Source: Eretmocerus hayati (lineage: Eukaryota; Arthropoda; Insecta; Hymenoptera; Aphelinidae). From it: a DNA stretch of 64,000 nucleotides. The notes below the pieces were generated by a model, which saw nothing but the letters and a program-made list of their open reading frames with translations, did no database searches and was not told the DNA's origin. Position numbers and translations under genes: made by a program. The stretch covers positions 103,263,338 through 103,327,337 of the forward strand of contig CM056744.1 of assembly GCA_029851415.1 (NCBI GenBank). The letters are read 5' to 3'. Of this stretch, positions 26,908-39,809 are shown in pieces; position 1 is the first letter of the stretch; every line of letters starts with the position of its first letter.

Positions 26908-28304
26908 GTAAGTGTGTTCATAAGATACTGTAAAGGTAAAGTATCTATTTCACACCTAAAATCATAACTTACCGAGATCTACATTCGTTGAGTGCAGTTG
27001 GTTTTTGAATATTCGAGCTCAAAACTGTACGCTGAAGTTGGGGTCCTGTTCATGAGAATCAATATTGAACCATCATTACTTTATCATTCAATTATAATTG
27101 AACCCATTGGCTTTTGATGTCCACTGCATTGGACGAGTGCTATCTCTTTGCAAAAAATTAGGAAATTTCTTGGACATTATTAGATTATGTTGGCACGAGA
27201 ATCAGGTTCCAATAGGTGACCATCTTTGAGAAGAACAAAATAAAATCGAAAGATTTTCAACTTTTCAATGTTGCAATTTTTCATAGTTTTGACAATAGTT
27301 TTTGATGTTTCGACTATCAGAAAGGGGTTGCGAGTGCCGGAAGTTACTTCTGAAGTCAACGGATGAATGATGGCGTGAACCTTGAAGTGAGGGTCTTAGG
27401 TATTTTATTCGCAAACTTATGCAAAAGAATGCCCATCATAAGTCACTTCATAAGATCAAATTATGTCACAGGGTTCTAAATGAGATGGAGTTAAAAATTC
27501 GAATTGAAGGTGGAATATTTATCAATTTTTTGGAAAGTCATCCAATCGTTGAATGTTATGCATTCAAAGAGAATGAAAATCAAGCCCAAAACCATTTCAA
27601 GAGTCTGAATCCCTGGAACGTTCGATTCGAAATTCAGACTCAAATATATGCACAATTCAGCTCTATGTTGTGTGGTTCTCATCACTCTGACGTTTGCTTG
27701 GTTTTCCCAATTTTTCACTAATTGGACATCAAAAGCCCACAATTGTAACAAATTCCAAGAAATTTTCATTTACCAGCTGCACACTCCCGGATGATAGACA
27801 GACTGATGACATGAGAATAACTATTGAATAGCTCACAAAATTAAAAGATTCGTTAGAGATCGAATAAATTTTCTCCTAAAGAAGATCATTTTAATCTTCA
27901 AAGAGTGGTTATCCTGCTCATCTCCATCTCTTCATGATGAAAATTATATGTAACAACAAGATTATGACAATCTTCTATCGACCATCATCCTTCCATCTTC
28001 TCATAATTCGAATCTTACCTGCAAACCTCGAATGTCTCAAACAGCAACCAAAAGCATAGCTACTCCATCACGCCACACCCATAAAATCTACAAACTCACT
28101 CAACCTAACCCTTCCAACTTGAATTTTCCGCAACAGGCAAATACAAAGAGACAGGTGTCACTTTGCCGAGCTTATTTACTTCACACAATTTAGTTTACTT
28201 CGTGTGTTCAAATGTATCAAGGTGTATTTTGTTAGAGTGTGTGTATGTGTGTGTGTGTGTACTGGGGGTCCGAATGAGCTTGAGACAAAGTTTTCCTGTT
28301 ACAG
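26908..28304 (+). other. Intron 2 of the glucuronyltransferase gene
   Basis: GTAAGTG to TTCCTGTTACAG. A GT dinucleotide run (about 28238-28260) lies close to the acceptor. Nothing else is supported. Confidence 0.6.
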
Positions 28305-28518
28305 TTGGATGCAGGACGCAACACCTTTGGTACAGGCCTCGAGCGATAAAGAGCATCAACAGCAGAACCACGCATCGTCGACCAAGTCGGTTGGAGCTTA
28401 CGTTAGCCACGACGTGACCAACTTTGAGTTTCTCTACGAGCCTTTCTATGTCGCAAGGGACCATGTGCCTCCTCATGACGAGCGCTTTATGGGCTATGGT
28501 TACACGAGAAATACCCAG
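28305..28518 (+). CDS. Glucuronyltransferase (B4GAT1-like), exon 3
   Basis: The single T at the exon start completes an Arg codon from the previous exon (CG+T), giving FTRWMQDATP. The frame then stays open for 71 codons to ACCCAG|GTAGGC. Residues EPFYVARDHVPPHDERFMGYG align with the GT49 region EPFYVA...DERF..YG that follows the DxD domain. Before it is a Gln/His/Ser-rich insertion of about 20 residues (EHQQQNHASSTKS) absent from the human protein, probably a surface loop. The exon ends in phase 0. Confidence 0.88.
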
Positions 28519-28924
28519 GTAGGCCACAAAGACTAGCTAGCGATATATTTGTGTGTGTATGTATATACGTATAGAGATATGGTACACTTTACCAACGCCA
28601 ACTCGTTTAACAGACTGCGAAACGAGTTTGCAAACGTTTTCGTGAACACATCGGACGATCGTCTTTGTGCGAAGCGTAAAGTTGCTTTGTGAGTGACTCT
28701 CTGGGGGATTTGCTTGTATACATATAGCTTAGATATCTTCCTCGAGTTGTTAGTTATTATTTTTGTACGCAATAATCAAGGTTGAGATGATACCAATTCT
28801 TAATATTGTGAATTTATGGGATTTGTATGAGTATCACTGTTAAGAATTTGTTGAATTTTTGACCAACACTTTCACGAGCTGCTGAACTCTCAATCAGACT
28901 GGCTCAATTTCTTTTCAACCAAGC

Positions 28925-29400
28925 AATTGAATTTCGGGTTACGTTGATTGGAAATTCAGATTAAGCAACGTTTCGGCGGCAATTGTATCCGGATAGGTAA
29001 CCACCAATCCAGATCAGCCACGCGTAGTTCGCGTGAATAATACTTCGACTCTATCGTTATGGATATAATATAGGAATCCCATGAGATTAGTGGATGGTTT
29101 AGTTCCTGGGTGACGGTTTTATTTTCTTGGAAACAAATAGAAAAAATTGTCTGTGTTGGCCACGCGAGCCGGAAAGGCTCCTTTCAAAAATCTTGGTCAA
29201 GCAACGTTTTTGCGATTCGTATCCGGATGGGTGACACCCCGTCTTCGTTTGCGAAAACTATATGACTTGTTTAGGATCAGGAACTTGACAAACGCGAGAT
29301 GAGCGGTTCTCCATCCAGATGTTGAATCGCGAAAACATTCCTTAACCAGGATTTTTCACCGGGCAGAATCACACGGTTGCCGCTGATGTTTTTCTCAATT
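28925..29400. repeat. 5S-rRNA-like repeats, copies 1-3 (two direct, one inverted)
   Basis: Copy 1 (about 28945-29010) and copy 2 (about 29158-29250) are on +, and copy 3 (about 29305-29375) is on minus, so copies 2 and 3 face each other. Copy 2 holds CAAGCAACGT, then 17 bases, then GGATGGGTGAC. In eukaryotic 5S rRNA the same two words (box A and box C of the internal control region) stand 18 bases apart. Copy 1 has ATTAAGCAACGT and GGATAGGTAACCACC. Outer 5S sequence is not recognisable, so these are 5S-like or 5S-derived elements, not functional 5S genes. Confidence 0.5.
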
Positions 29401-29479
29401 AGTTTCCAGGAAAACACGAAGCAAATTGTTTTTCCGACCGTAAAATATTATCCGGGCACCATCATTTACCTACGTCATA

Positions 29480-29960
29480 GGTATGGATAAGTAATTCGGT
29501 GGGTGGGTGATGAGCGAGTGGGCGTGTAGTACTATGAGTGGCTGGTTGGGTGAACAGGTAGGGCTGGTTGGTGAATAGGTGGGTTGTGGGGGTAAACGAG
29601 TGGCTGGCGGTGGTAGACGGGTGGGAAGATGGACGAATGGATGGTTTGGTATCTTAGTTTAATTCACCAATCTCGTGGGTTACGTATTATTATTAATTAA
29701 AATAATTGAGCGCCGGTCCAAAGTTTGTCCGTCCGGATCCCTCGTACCGGGTTGCCTATGTTGCAGGGGTGAAGCATATTGGGTGTCTGTATGGTTCACG
29801 GATGGATTGATGAGTTGATGGGCTGGTGGGTGGGTAGAAAAGTGCATGGGTTGGTGGATCAGTGGGTGGTTAGGTCAATGGATTGGTGTGTAAGTGCGTC
29901 GGGGGTAGTGTAGATGGAGGGGAGTGTAGGTGGCCGGGTGGATGGATAGGTTAGTGTGTC
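29480..29960 (+). repeat. Degenerate GGTGGGTG-type minisatellite
   Basis: The + strand is a loose tandem of G/T/A words built on GGTGGGTGG and GGTTGGTGA with few C. It is interrupted near 29660-29770 by ordinary sequence. Runs of G on one strand could form quadruplexes; that is inference. Confidence 0.6.
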
Positions 29961-29984
29961 GTCGTGGTGGTAGTGGTAGTGGTG

Positions 29985-30135
29985 ATTATTGACTGTTTAC
30001 TGTCGACTGTTGACTGTCGACTGTTGACTCTTGATTGTTGGTTGTTGACTGTTGATTGTTGAGTCAAAACTGCTGATTGTTGAATATTGACTGATGGCTG
30101 TGATTGTAGACTGTTGTCTGTTGACTGTTCATTCG
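29985..30135 (+). repeat. TTGACTG heptamer-type minisatellite
   Basis: Degenerate repeats of GACTGTT/GACTGTC follow each other for about 150 bp, decaying to GATTGTTG at the 3' side. Confidence 0.7.
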
Positions 30136-30177
30136 TGATTGGTGATTGATGATTAACAATCTCTCAACCGATTAGTT

Positions 30178-30755
30178 GGTCTAGTAAGCCAATTACCTGA
30201 TCTATTGTGTCATTTATCTCGTATATCGTTGTAATCAGGTCTAGTCCGGTGTAATTCTAATCATAATCGGTCTAGTTTGGTCCAATTCGATCTAGTTTGA
30301 TTTATTCCGGTATAATACGTAGAAGGCCCCGTATGGGGGTGATGGTTAAGTGGGTGCGTGGATGGATAGATGGATGGGTGTCGGGTTTGTAATAGAATGT
30401 ACCATACTAATTTGGTCTTATTCGGTCTGGTTCGGTGTAATTAGGGTTAGTTTGGTGTAATTCGATCTTATTCAGTCTACTCTGGTCTAAGGAGGTCTAT
30501 CTCGGTCCAGTTCGGTCGAGTGTGGTCCAATTTTGCAGAATTCTGTGTAGTTCAGTCAATTGTAGTCTAGTTCAACGTACCTTGGTCTAGTTTGGTCTAA
30601 TCCGACCTCATTTGGTCTAGTTCGGTCGACTTCGGCTTAACATGGCCAAATTCCGTCTCGTTCGTTCTTTTTCGGTCTTGTTCGATCTAGTTTGGTCTAA
30701 CTCACTTTAGTTTGGTCTAGAATGGTGTATTTAAGTCAAGTTCATCAAAAAATTT
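30178..30755 (+). repeat. TTCGGTCTAG decamer minisatellite
   Basis: A degenerate decamer (TTCGGTCTAG, TTTGGTCTAA and variants) recurs for about 580 bp, interrupted near 30318-30395 by G-rich sequence like that at 29.5-29.9 kb. The array is old, since units differ at many positions. Confidence 0.7.
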
Positions 30756-31319
30756 ACTTACATTGGTATTCATAGTCGTTGGCAATCCGTGGGTTGATGT
30801 TAATCGGCCCGCGGGTTAGGAGGTGTACACAGTGGAGCCAAAAATTATTTCGAGTGGCTGGTATTCTGCTACACTAGTGTATACTAAAATAATGCAAAGT
30901 TGATGCAGAAATTTTGATTAATTTTCTGGCATTACGAACTACAGCGCCTAATCCGCAGATCAACTCTCAACCTTCGGCTCACCAACGACTATCAATATCA
31001 GTCTGATGAATCAGGACTTTGATATATCCAACTCAGCCATTCCACAACTCAGAACAGCTAATTTGAATTTTCTAAAATAATATATCCATTACTTGCTACA
31101 GTTCAAACTAAGACCATTTTTTCTATCCCGAAAAGCAACTTCTCTCTGTTACTTTGAGTTGATCATCAATCATTACCTTAGAATCATCATTATTGTACTA
31201 CAAAAACAGTTCAGGGGCATTTGACTTATTGAGAACATTTACAAACTGAACGAGCGGCAAAAGCGCAATAATGCTGGTACCCATGATGAAAGAGTCGGTG
31301 AATTTTTTTGTGCGAGCTC

Positions 31320-32350
31320 AGCGTAGCAGCCCCAGCTGAGCGATCACCAATCCGGCTACTGAATCGCGGAAACGTTGCTCAACCTAAATTTTCCACCGAA
31401 AAGGCTCGGGCGACCACCGCTGATATTTTTCTTCTTTGTTTGAGAGAAATAATAGAAAAACTTGTTTAACTGACCCAAAAATAATGTCTGGAGACTATCA
31501 TCTAAGTATTCATCTTACTAGTTGCGCATCATCACGAATGACCATATACTCACAGTTATCGAGTATTCAACCAATTGATTGGATATTCAACCACTCATTG
31601 TCAGTTTAATTTTTCCCCAGTGTGGTTTTAACTCCAACTCAACCAGCTGGTAGAAGTTTTTTGGATAAATTTTTTACAGTGTATGTTATGTCTGAAAAGG
31701 TTCACTGGGATGAACCTATACGTGAAATTTCGATCAAAGTAGTTGAAAATTCAAACAAATAGTTGAATATTCGGTGGCTGTGAATTTCTGGATACGTGAC
31801 TCATCATCAACTAGATACTTAGGTAGTGATCTCAGAATAAAATTTTTTGGTCAGGAGAACAAGTTTCTTTTGTTTTCACAAATAGAATATAAACACCGGT
31901 GGTGGCTGCGCGAACCTGATAAGTCAAAAATTCAAGTTATGCAACGTTGCGGCGGGATTCGTATCCGGATGGTCAACTAGCCATTTTTAAGGCTTCTCCG
32001 GAATCAGAAACTAGGCAAATTCAAGAAGAGCGGTTACCCATCTAATTACGATCACCACCAAACCGTTATTTGATCCGAATTTTTGACCAAAAAGCTTCGC
32101 GCCGGCATCAACGAGGAGGTTTTCCTATCCATTTACAAAATAGTGCGAGTGGACTTATTTCTCTGACTGAAATCATCGTACAGAGAAGACCATGCACCAG
32201 TCTCATGGGAACCGTATATTATATCCATAATTGATAGGATCGGCGAATTCTTTACGTGACCTAGACGTGGCAGACCAAGACCAGTGGTCACCCTTATTTG
32301 GAAACGATCACCACCAAAATGCCACTCAACCTGGATTTATGACCGACGCG
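31320..32350. repeat. 5S-rRNA-like repeats, copies 4-7
   Basis: Copy 4 (about 31335-31425, minus), copy 5 (about 31895-31985, plus: ATGCAACGTTGCGGCGGG and TATCCGGATGGTCAAC), copy 6 (about 32028-32115, minus, reading TTAGATGGGTAACCGC) and copy 7 (about 32285-32345, minus). They share the AGCAACGT...GGATGGGTGACC core with copies 1-3 and an AAAATTnnGGTT lead. Sequence around them (CAACCAATTGATTGGATATTC and similar) also recurs, so each 5S-like unit sits within a larger foldback. Confidence 0.45.
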
Positions 32351-33577
32351 CGACGTGACTCGGAAATGAATCATTCGGCTGAAAATTTGAACATCTTGTT
32401 GAAGAAAAAAACCAACCACCTGATTGAGAGAGGAAAAATTTCAACCAACTGGTTAAAAATTCAATCAATTTCTTACACTAGTTAATTGAACGGATCAGTT
32501 ATTGTACCCAGCATAATTCATTTTGAAGTCAGAATTAGATTTTCGCAACATACACGCCATGAAAACTTGCTTCAGTGCGATATTTCTTTAATGTTTTCAG
32601 TCAAAAGAGATAATTTTCGCTTGATTTCGTCACCAAAAGAACTCAGGCCATTGAGCTTACATACTCATGATTTATTATTATTACCATTCTAAATCATTCT
32701 ATTTATTTAACTGAAATTCTTCTCTGTCATTGATTCATTCAAACTGGTAAGAATTTATATCAGACAATTGAATGCGAACGGTAGTCTACCTCAGTCACGG
32801 TGACGACGGATAGTGAGATTGTGCGTTCGATCGACCGTCTGAACATACATTGTCTTATACTACTTATTTTCTATTCGATTTTATTCGTGCATTCTCTTGC
32901 TCCCTATCTATTTCATTCCTCGGAGCTTGTATGTACCAGCAACTATTCTTATAGCTTGGAATTTGAACTTTTGTACAGTCTTGTTCTTATTCTTCTTCTT
33001 TGACTATACGACTACTTTTCTTGCATCTGTGCTCACTCGTTCGTTGAGCCACTTTCTTCGGTTAGCTTGGCTTGGCACGCTATTAATTCACGTCCTTTGG
33101 GAGTTTCAGAGCGTCGAGTACCCTGGAGACAAATCTGTCTCAACTGACTCTTATTAAATTCCGTAAATTGGGTTAATTTAGTGGAGAGAGTAAGAGAGAA
33201 TACGGCGACGACTGCCTTGTGTATAAAAATTTGAACCTGATGCGTCTACAGTTTGCTTAATCTACAGAGACTGTCAATTCATCCTCACTAACAATGCCGC
33301 TTCATTATTGAAATAGAAATAGACTAGGTAATTTCGACGATATTGTGAGCTATTTTTTTTTATCTTGATTGCGGTTGATTTAGAATACCGTAGCTTGGAC
33401 TCGAGTGTAAATCTCAATATAGTACCTTATTCAACTCAACATGCGCTGCTAAAGAAGATTATCAGAATCCTTTCTCAAAAAAGAATAAGTTACAAAGAAT
33501 ACGTCCCGGGCTTTCGAGATTCTAAACCGATTAGTTCTTGAGTAATTTTGCAAGAATTTCGATTTGATGACGAAAAT

Positions 33578-33670
33578 AGTATATTTCTGTACTGAGCGCG
33601 GTAGCCCATTTTGGGCACTAGGACATGTCCTCCAGTGCCCAAAATGAGCTTGCAAGCGAAGTGCTGATAT
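33578..33670. repeat. Short foldback, same family as 22990-23060
   Basis: AGCCCATTTTGGGCACT and AGTGCCCAAAATGAGCT form facing arms around ACATGT. The left flank AATAGTATATTTCTGTACTGAGCGCG recurs in reverse near 23010-23060, showing a dispersed family with one half-copy in intron 1. Confidence 0.6.
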
Positions 33671-33839
33671 ATCTTTCCATTACGAGAACCCTAAAATCCT
33701 ATTTAAACACGGCATTTTTAGGTTAGAGTAATGAAAAAGCTATTATGTCGTGATACATGAAGAAAGTACCATATCGTTGCTGTGACGGAGCACGAAATTT
33801 TTTGAACAGCTGAATCAGTATCTTAGGAACTTTGAGGAT

Positions 33840-35600
33840 TTCTTCTGGAGAGTTGAATGATAAGGGACTGAAAGTTAGGGCTGTTATGTTTTTGTGAGAG
33901 GATATCGACGGAAAATTTAACCTACAGTCGATAGATCTCGGGAAAACAAAGAGGACCGTGGAAATTTCACGCATTCAAAAGATTATTTGGCAGAGGAGGA
34001 AAGGTTTTTTAAGGATTTCGGCGAAAATCTACCACCATCAGGAAACAACTTTTTTTTTATGAGAAAGCAAAAGACGATTTGTACTCCCTAGTCACCATTG
34101 GATTACATGAGCAATGAGCCTCGTATTTGATTTGAGGTTCGAAACTGATTGGTCGTCGCGGAATTTCGATAGAATGTTATTCCTATGGCAAAAGAAGCTA
34201 GTACATTGAGGCACGCGAAGAAACAGCTATAACATGGCTTCCTACGGGGCACAAAGTCCCTTGATGGGTTTCAACCAATCTTTTTAAACCTTCGAGGATT
34301 TCTTTTGAAAAGTCCAATAATGATGCCAGGGGCCTTATTCTAATACATTTTTCCGCGACGGGGTGGAAGAAAACCCAGCATTCCCAATTTCCGCCAGTTT
34401 ACAATTAGTAAACAAACTAGTTTGTAACATTGATTGCTACGAAAATATCATCGGAATATGATTGATCGCGTATCCTTCCGAACCCTCAAAAAATTTCTGG
34501 CACCACCCAATTCTAAGATTGGCCCAAAAGTCATCTTGAAATGGAATTAAATCATTTTTAGACCACAACATTTCCGCTTACTAACCTGTCACTTCGATTG
34601 TGATCGAAAAATTATCCGATTTCCTGTTGAGATAACTTAAGGCCCAATTTTAGAATTGTGTGATGTTAAAAGATGTTTGGGGGTTTGGAAGGATACGCCA
34701 TAAAGTATAGTCGGATGATATTTTTGTAGCAATGAACGTTAAATACTAGTTCGTTTACTAAATTTGGAGTAGGAAAAATTGGAAGTTACCGGATTTTCTC
34801 CCACCCCGCCGCGGGAAAAGAATATTAGAATAAGGCCCCAGTGGATTTTGAGCATCCCTAGATTAGTATTATTCGAGTTATAACTTGTCTTCCGTCAGTT
34901 ATTTATTTTTTACTAAATAATCACGTTTTACAAATGATTTGTACACCCCACCTTGACCTCAGCATGGAATCAAGGACTCAATTTAGATGTTATTTGAGAT
35001 GTTGAATCGATTGGTTGATGCGGAATTCATTACTCTATAATTAGAGACTAATGTGAAGAGGGATACAGCGATGCTAGAATAAAATGTGACGAAATCAAAA
35101 TTCCGTATTCACCCATCGATTCAGGCCTTGAAAAACCCCCATAACGAGCGCCTCGTCTTTTTCGAATAAGAAGAAGAAATTACGAAGTATTTCAGGTATG
35201 GAAGAATGACAAATTGTCAGGAAAAAAATGCACAAGTCCGAAAATATTGATCGGGGGATATTCAAAATGTAGTGTTCTCATCTGCAGATGCCACCAAAAA
35301 TGTCTCCAAAATTTTAGCTGGATCGGTGGAAACAGTGAGGAGTTTTGCTGAGCCATAGAAAACGAAAACACACACACACACGGTCAGAAGGCTCGCAAGA
35401 TTGGGTTGTAGTAACTTTTTGAGGGATTATCAATAAAAACTGTTAACTACGGTCGATAAATCTCGGGGAAACGAAGAGGGCTGTACAAATTTTATTCATT
35501 CGAGAGCTTCATTGTCGGTGGAGAAAATTCTTCGAGAATAAATTCCCCGAAAAATCTACTATCATCAAATGAAAGCCTTCTCTTCCGAGAAATCAAAGGA
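33840..35600 (+). repeat. Diverged direct duplication split by a MITE
   Basis: About 33905-34030 (GTCGATAGATCTCGGGAAAA ... GAAAATCTACCACCATCA) resembles 35445-35575 (GTCGATAAATCTCGGGGAAA ... AAAAATCTACTATCATCA). About 34060-34165 (GATTTGTACTCCC ... GATTGGTCGTCGCGGAATT) resembles 34935-35028 (GATTTGTACACCC ... GATTGGTTGATGCGGAATT). These look like old copies of one dispersed element. Confidence 0.45.
34329..34839. mobile_element. TIR foldback element, 511 bp
   Basis: The left end is GGGGCCTTATTCTAATACAT and the right end, inverted, is GGGGCCTTATTCTAATATTC, followed in both by TTTTCCCGCG-like sequence and CCCACCCCG / CGGGGTGG words. Arms continue to mirror each other imperfectly inward (GGATACGCnnnnAA). 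No coding capacity; superfamily not assigned. Confidence 0.65.
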
Positions 35601-38600
35601 ACATCGTTTGGACTGCAACAGGGCAATCGATACAGATCTTGCAAGATAGGGAATTCTCTTCGATACAGTTTTTGATCATGAAATTCTCGTTCGCATTTCA
35701 TGTCGATTTTGTTTTATGACATGTGTGAGGCTGCCGTATCTCAACACTCTCCGATATAGATTCAATGAATATCAATCGATCAGTTTGTCTTGCCGATCTT
35801 ACCTTTGACACAACAGTGAGCACGATAACATCTGTTGGATAGTCATGTGAGACATGAGATTGTAGAGTGCCAGTTACTAATCCGAACTATTAATTGATGC
35901 AATTAAAATTTTGACCTCTTGGTATGATTTACACGCAATATTACAAGTTTTTGTGACTTGGAGAGGGCTATATGATATAGCCAAAACATTGGAATATTCG
36001 TACAGAAATGAAAGTTGCAGGGAAACCCGATGAACTTATATTCAGAAATTCAACAACATTTCACGATATAATTATCTCAAGAAGGAATTCTTCAACCTCA
36101 TCAGCTTTCATTGAATTATTCTGTAAGATCTTCAAATTGTACATCTTCATTGAACAAGTGATGCTCAAATCTTCTCAATTCATCAATCATCAAGTAAGCT
36201 ACTAGGATCATTTCCAGCGCTCAAATTTGGAAGAGTAAAAGGCATTTCAAACTCTTTGAATTGAGCCCCTCTCTCTCCAAAACACTGACTCTCCTCACCA
36301 TTCGAGAATGTTTAATTTTGCGTTCACTCTAACACACCGTCAGCCTCCTCTTCTCGCAATTTCTAATAGCATCGTGCACAGCTTCCGCAGTTAACGCACG
36401 TGTACCAGCTAGGTAATTGAATAAATTAAAACAAATGAAGCACAAAATTAGATACCTCACTATACTCCACACTGTGACTGAATTTATCCAGAAAATGCTA
36501 TAAAAGCTCACCAAAACGAGGAATTTTATCGTCTTCAAACACAATCATATCCAGTCTATCAAGCTTGAACATTTATCGGATACGTACCACATGTACCCGC
36601 ATAGGAAACAATGCATAATAATGAGGTACATATATGCAAGTGAGAATTTGAGTTAAGCATATAGAAGGCATGCTTAGTCAGCTGGCAAGCTGCAATGGCA
36701 GCAATACGATGCTCATTTGCCGCGTCTTGAAACACCTCTGGAATACAATACAATACCAAATTCTCGCTTTATACTCACATACATATGTGGCACATGATGT
36801 ATGACCTCCAGAGTATTCATTATATCTATATCTTTGTCTGTGTGACATTCTCTCGTATGTATATCGAGCGATGAGATGAGCATATATATATATATATATA
36901 TATCACAATTTGCCGATCCTATTTTGGACAAGACAATCACGAGACGATGTGTGTTTGGTAACTTGACATGAAGCGCATCTGGTTCAGTTTGAGGTATTTG
37001 TGTTTTAGAGGTTATGTGTCTAGAGCAAATCGCAATTTAATAGGGTGAAGGATGGGTACATGATGAGATGTGAAACGCAGAATTTACATAGAGGTGTGCG
37101 GGTTTATTGTTTGCACTTCTCATTGTTTCTTGCATAATTGTTGAGAGGTATGTCGTGAGAATCATGATGGTGGCAATCCGTACGGAGATGATGTGTCGTG
37201 TGATAGGTTATGTCGTCAATCGTCGTCGTGGAAGGCTTTCATGTCAAATCTTGTTTTACGGGCATATCATCGTGCATATGAGTGTTTCATTCACGCGTGA
37301 GGTATCGATTGATTGTCACATGAATATTTCATTGTTCTCAAGGTTTTGAGGTGAGGATGGATGCATGCCTGGTGATAGTTTAGAATGATTTGAGTAGTTG
37401 ATGAGTAGAAATTAGAAATAGTACTCAAATACATCAGCAGTTCTATTTTAAAACGACACATGAAAAAGAGTCATGTCTGGGATCAGTTTTACGTGACTTT
37501 TTCATTTGATTTCATGTCCTATAATATGAAGTTCAAACTCTAGAATCCAGAATCTTCTTTAGGAATGGTACCGTCTAATTATTTCTTTCAATCCTCGCAA
37601 TGCATGAAAATCGGGACTTCTTCTCAAAAAATTGCATATGTCTCAAAAGTAACTCGAGATAATGCAACGAAGTTTGAAATACTGTGTGAGAACCTGTCAA
37701 GAAATTCTTTCATAAAAAAGATTTCATTTTAGGCTCTACTCAGCAATAATCTGGAAAAGCAGGCATCCCTGATGATCACTCCGAAAAGCGATTCTATCAG
37801 ATTTTTCCAGGACATGAGGAAACAGCATGATCTCTGAAAAAAAATCGGGACTTGCAGTTTGTTGTTTCCTGCATTTTGCAGCGATTTCTTTGAATTCTGA
37901 TCCTCTGACCTATGAGTAAATGACGGTATTCGCGCATATGCATAATTCTGCAAATCTGAAACTTTTTTTATCGAAAATCAAGAAAATTCCTTCCAGAGTG
38001 ACCTTCAAGGAACTCCACTCCGTGTCTTCAGTTATTCATTACAATGATTTCAATGAAAAGTATTGTGGCCAGAGTAAGGTAACTCGTATATTTTGTCCCC
38101 GTAGTCCCACACTAATCCACGAAATCATAGTTTGTGGAGTGTTTGTGAGAATTCCTGGGCATTTTGGAATGAACACCTTCAAATTTTTAATGAAACTACT
38201 TTCAGAATTGCAGAAATCAAGGATTCGTTGAAAAACTTAAATGGAAGAGCAAAATCTTAGGGTCAAATAAATATTACCATGCAATTCAGCAATGGAAGGT
38301 ATATTTTAGAGGAATATCTTGAAGAAATGTTCCTGGGGATAGCCAGGTTTACCTCATCTCCTCGAATTTCGCATAAAACTGCTAACCGAAACGTTTTAAG
38401 AAAGTGGTTTTCTTCAATACCGTTCGCATTGTCCAAACTGCGTTTCATTATCTTGAGTCAAAATCAGAATTTTAGAAGGAGATCACAATTGTCAGTGTCA
38501 AGTCTTCCATACTGCAACTTTCCCACAACATGACATGTAAAAAAATATAGGAGAGAATGCGACTCGACAGATAAATACTAAGGTAGTATTTTGTATGAAT

Positions 38601-38605
38601 TGCAG

Positions 38606-38812
38606 GTTTACGAGATGTACGTCGCAGGATACAAATTTAAGGTTTTGTCACCAACTTTCACAGTTCACTGGGGTCTACAGACTCGAAAGAGCCGACCAGC
38701 TTGGCGTGAACGACAGAACAGTGTTAACCGCAAGAACTTTGAAACATTCAAGAAGGAACTGTTCGCCCGTTACACCCGAGATCCTCTCAAAATGCTCAAA
38801 GGCCCCAATTGA
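38606..38812 (+). CDS. Glucuronyltransferase (B4GAT1-like), last coding exon
   Basis: After acceptor GAATTGCAG the frame VYEMYVAGYKFKVLSPTFTV continues exon 3 in phase 0 and matches the GT49 C-terminal pattern (xELHVAGFDFEVLNEGFLVH in the human protein). A basic tail ends FKKELFARYTRDPLKMLKGP and the stop is TGA at 38810-38812. This gives 510 residues from ATG 10243 or 484 from ATG 10321, longer than human B4GAT1 (415) because of the stem and the exon 3 loop. No AATAAA is evident in the next 500 bp, so the 3' end of the mRNA is undefined. Confidence 0.88.
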   Translation, partial: VYEMYVAGYKFKVLSPTFTVHWGLQTRKSRPAWRERQNSVNRKNFETFKKELFARYTRDPLKMLKGPN

Positions 38813-39808
38813 CCAAGGCCTCAAATGCTTCAGGAGCTTGTCAGAGGACAGCCCAAGCCCGAAGCCAAAATTGGTCTAAATCTTTAAGCTCGAACAATGA
38901 TTAGTGCAAATATATGTAACTGATACTTACTTTTTTGATATTACAGATAAGAATGACGAAAGGGAGATCAATATTCCTTGACAGGTGAGAGTCGAAATTA
39001 ACGGACTGATGCATTATTTGACAATCATTATTCAATTGTATGGTCTATTCATATACAAGTTAGATAGAAAGGCCTGAATTTTATACATTCAATGGTGCTA
39101 ATACTTTCAACTGGATCTGTTTTTCTATTGCTGAGGACTTTTGGTATTTTCAATCTCGGGATTTCTAATTGTAAGGATGTCGCACAAACTATTCCATAAT
39201 CATAACTTTTCTGACACGTACTCTCGAGAGCAATCTGAGCTATTCCAAGCTCGACATCGCGCTGACTTACTTGCACTCATGGATTGAGGTGAGAAAAAAA
39301 CAAACAGAGAGATCATGAAGTGAGCTGTTGGTAGACAGCTCAGCTTCCTCCCTAGTGTATTTACATATATAATTTGTTATATAAATTTAATGTTTGGATG
39401 ACTCCTCTGCGTTTTGATGAAATCAGTGACGAGTTTTGCACTGAAATACATACATTTTCTCTCTCTCTCTCTGGTCTTATGATACAAGTAGATGTCTCGA
39501 TATACTCGTTGAATAACACCGGCCCACAAATTGGAAAAAGTCACCTTCCCGCAGAGATGAGGAATCTGTAAATCGATGTGAGATTGTGCGCTGAGTCCGA
39601 AAATGCCACCAGTACCGCTCGTGCGCCACCAAAATTTCGAGATATTCCATGAGAAAATTTTTCTTCGAGGCTTACTGGACTTTTGACCTTGGAATCGGAA
39701 AGAAGGGATGATTTCACGCCCAAACATGCGTTTTGGGTAAATTTGCTTGATTGATCTTCGTAGAGTTCATGGCAAATATCAGTCGTTGCCATGATATGAA
39801 CCGTGGAG
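38813..39808. other. 3' flank of the glucuronyltransferase gene
   Basis: Probably includes the 3' UTR. A CT dinucleotide stretch lies near 39457-39472. Frames at 39377-39727 (minus) and 39049-39276 (minus) have no recognised feature. Confidence 0.4.
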
Positions 39809-39809
39809 A

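Larger units (their letters stand above)
28519..38605 (+). other. Intron 3 of the glucuronyltransferase gene (about 10 kb)
   Basis: From GTAGGCC to TGAATTGCAG. It is repeat-built: 5S-rRNA-like copies (28.93-32.35 kb), G-rich, TTGACTG and TTCGGTCTAG minisatellites (29.48-30.76 kb), foldbacks at 33.58-33.67 and 34.33-34.84 kb, a diverged direct duplication (33.84-34.17 and 34.90-35.58 kb), a CA run (about 35371-35382) and a TA run (about 36881-36902). Open frames in 36.0-38.5 kb show nothing recognisable. Confidence 0.55.
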
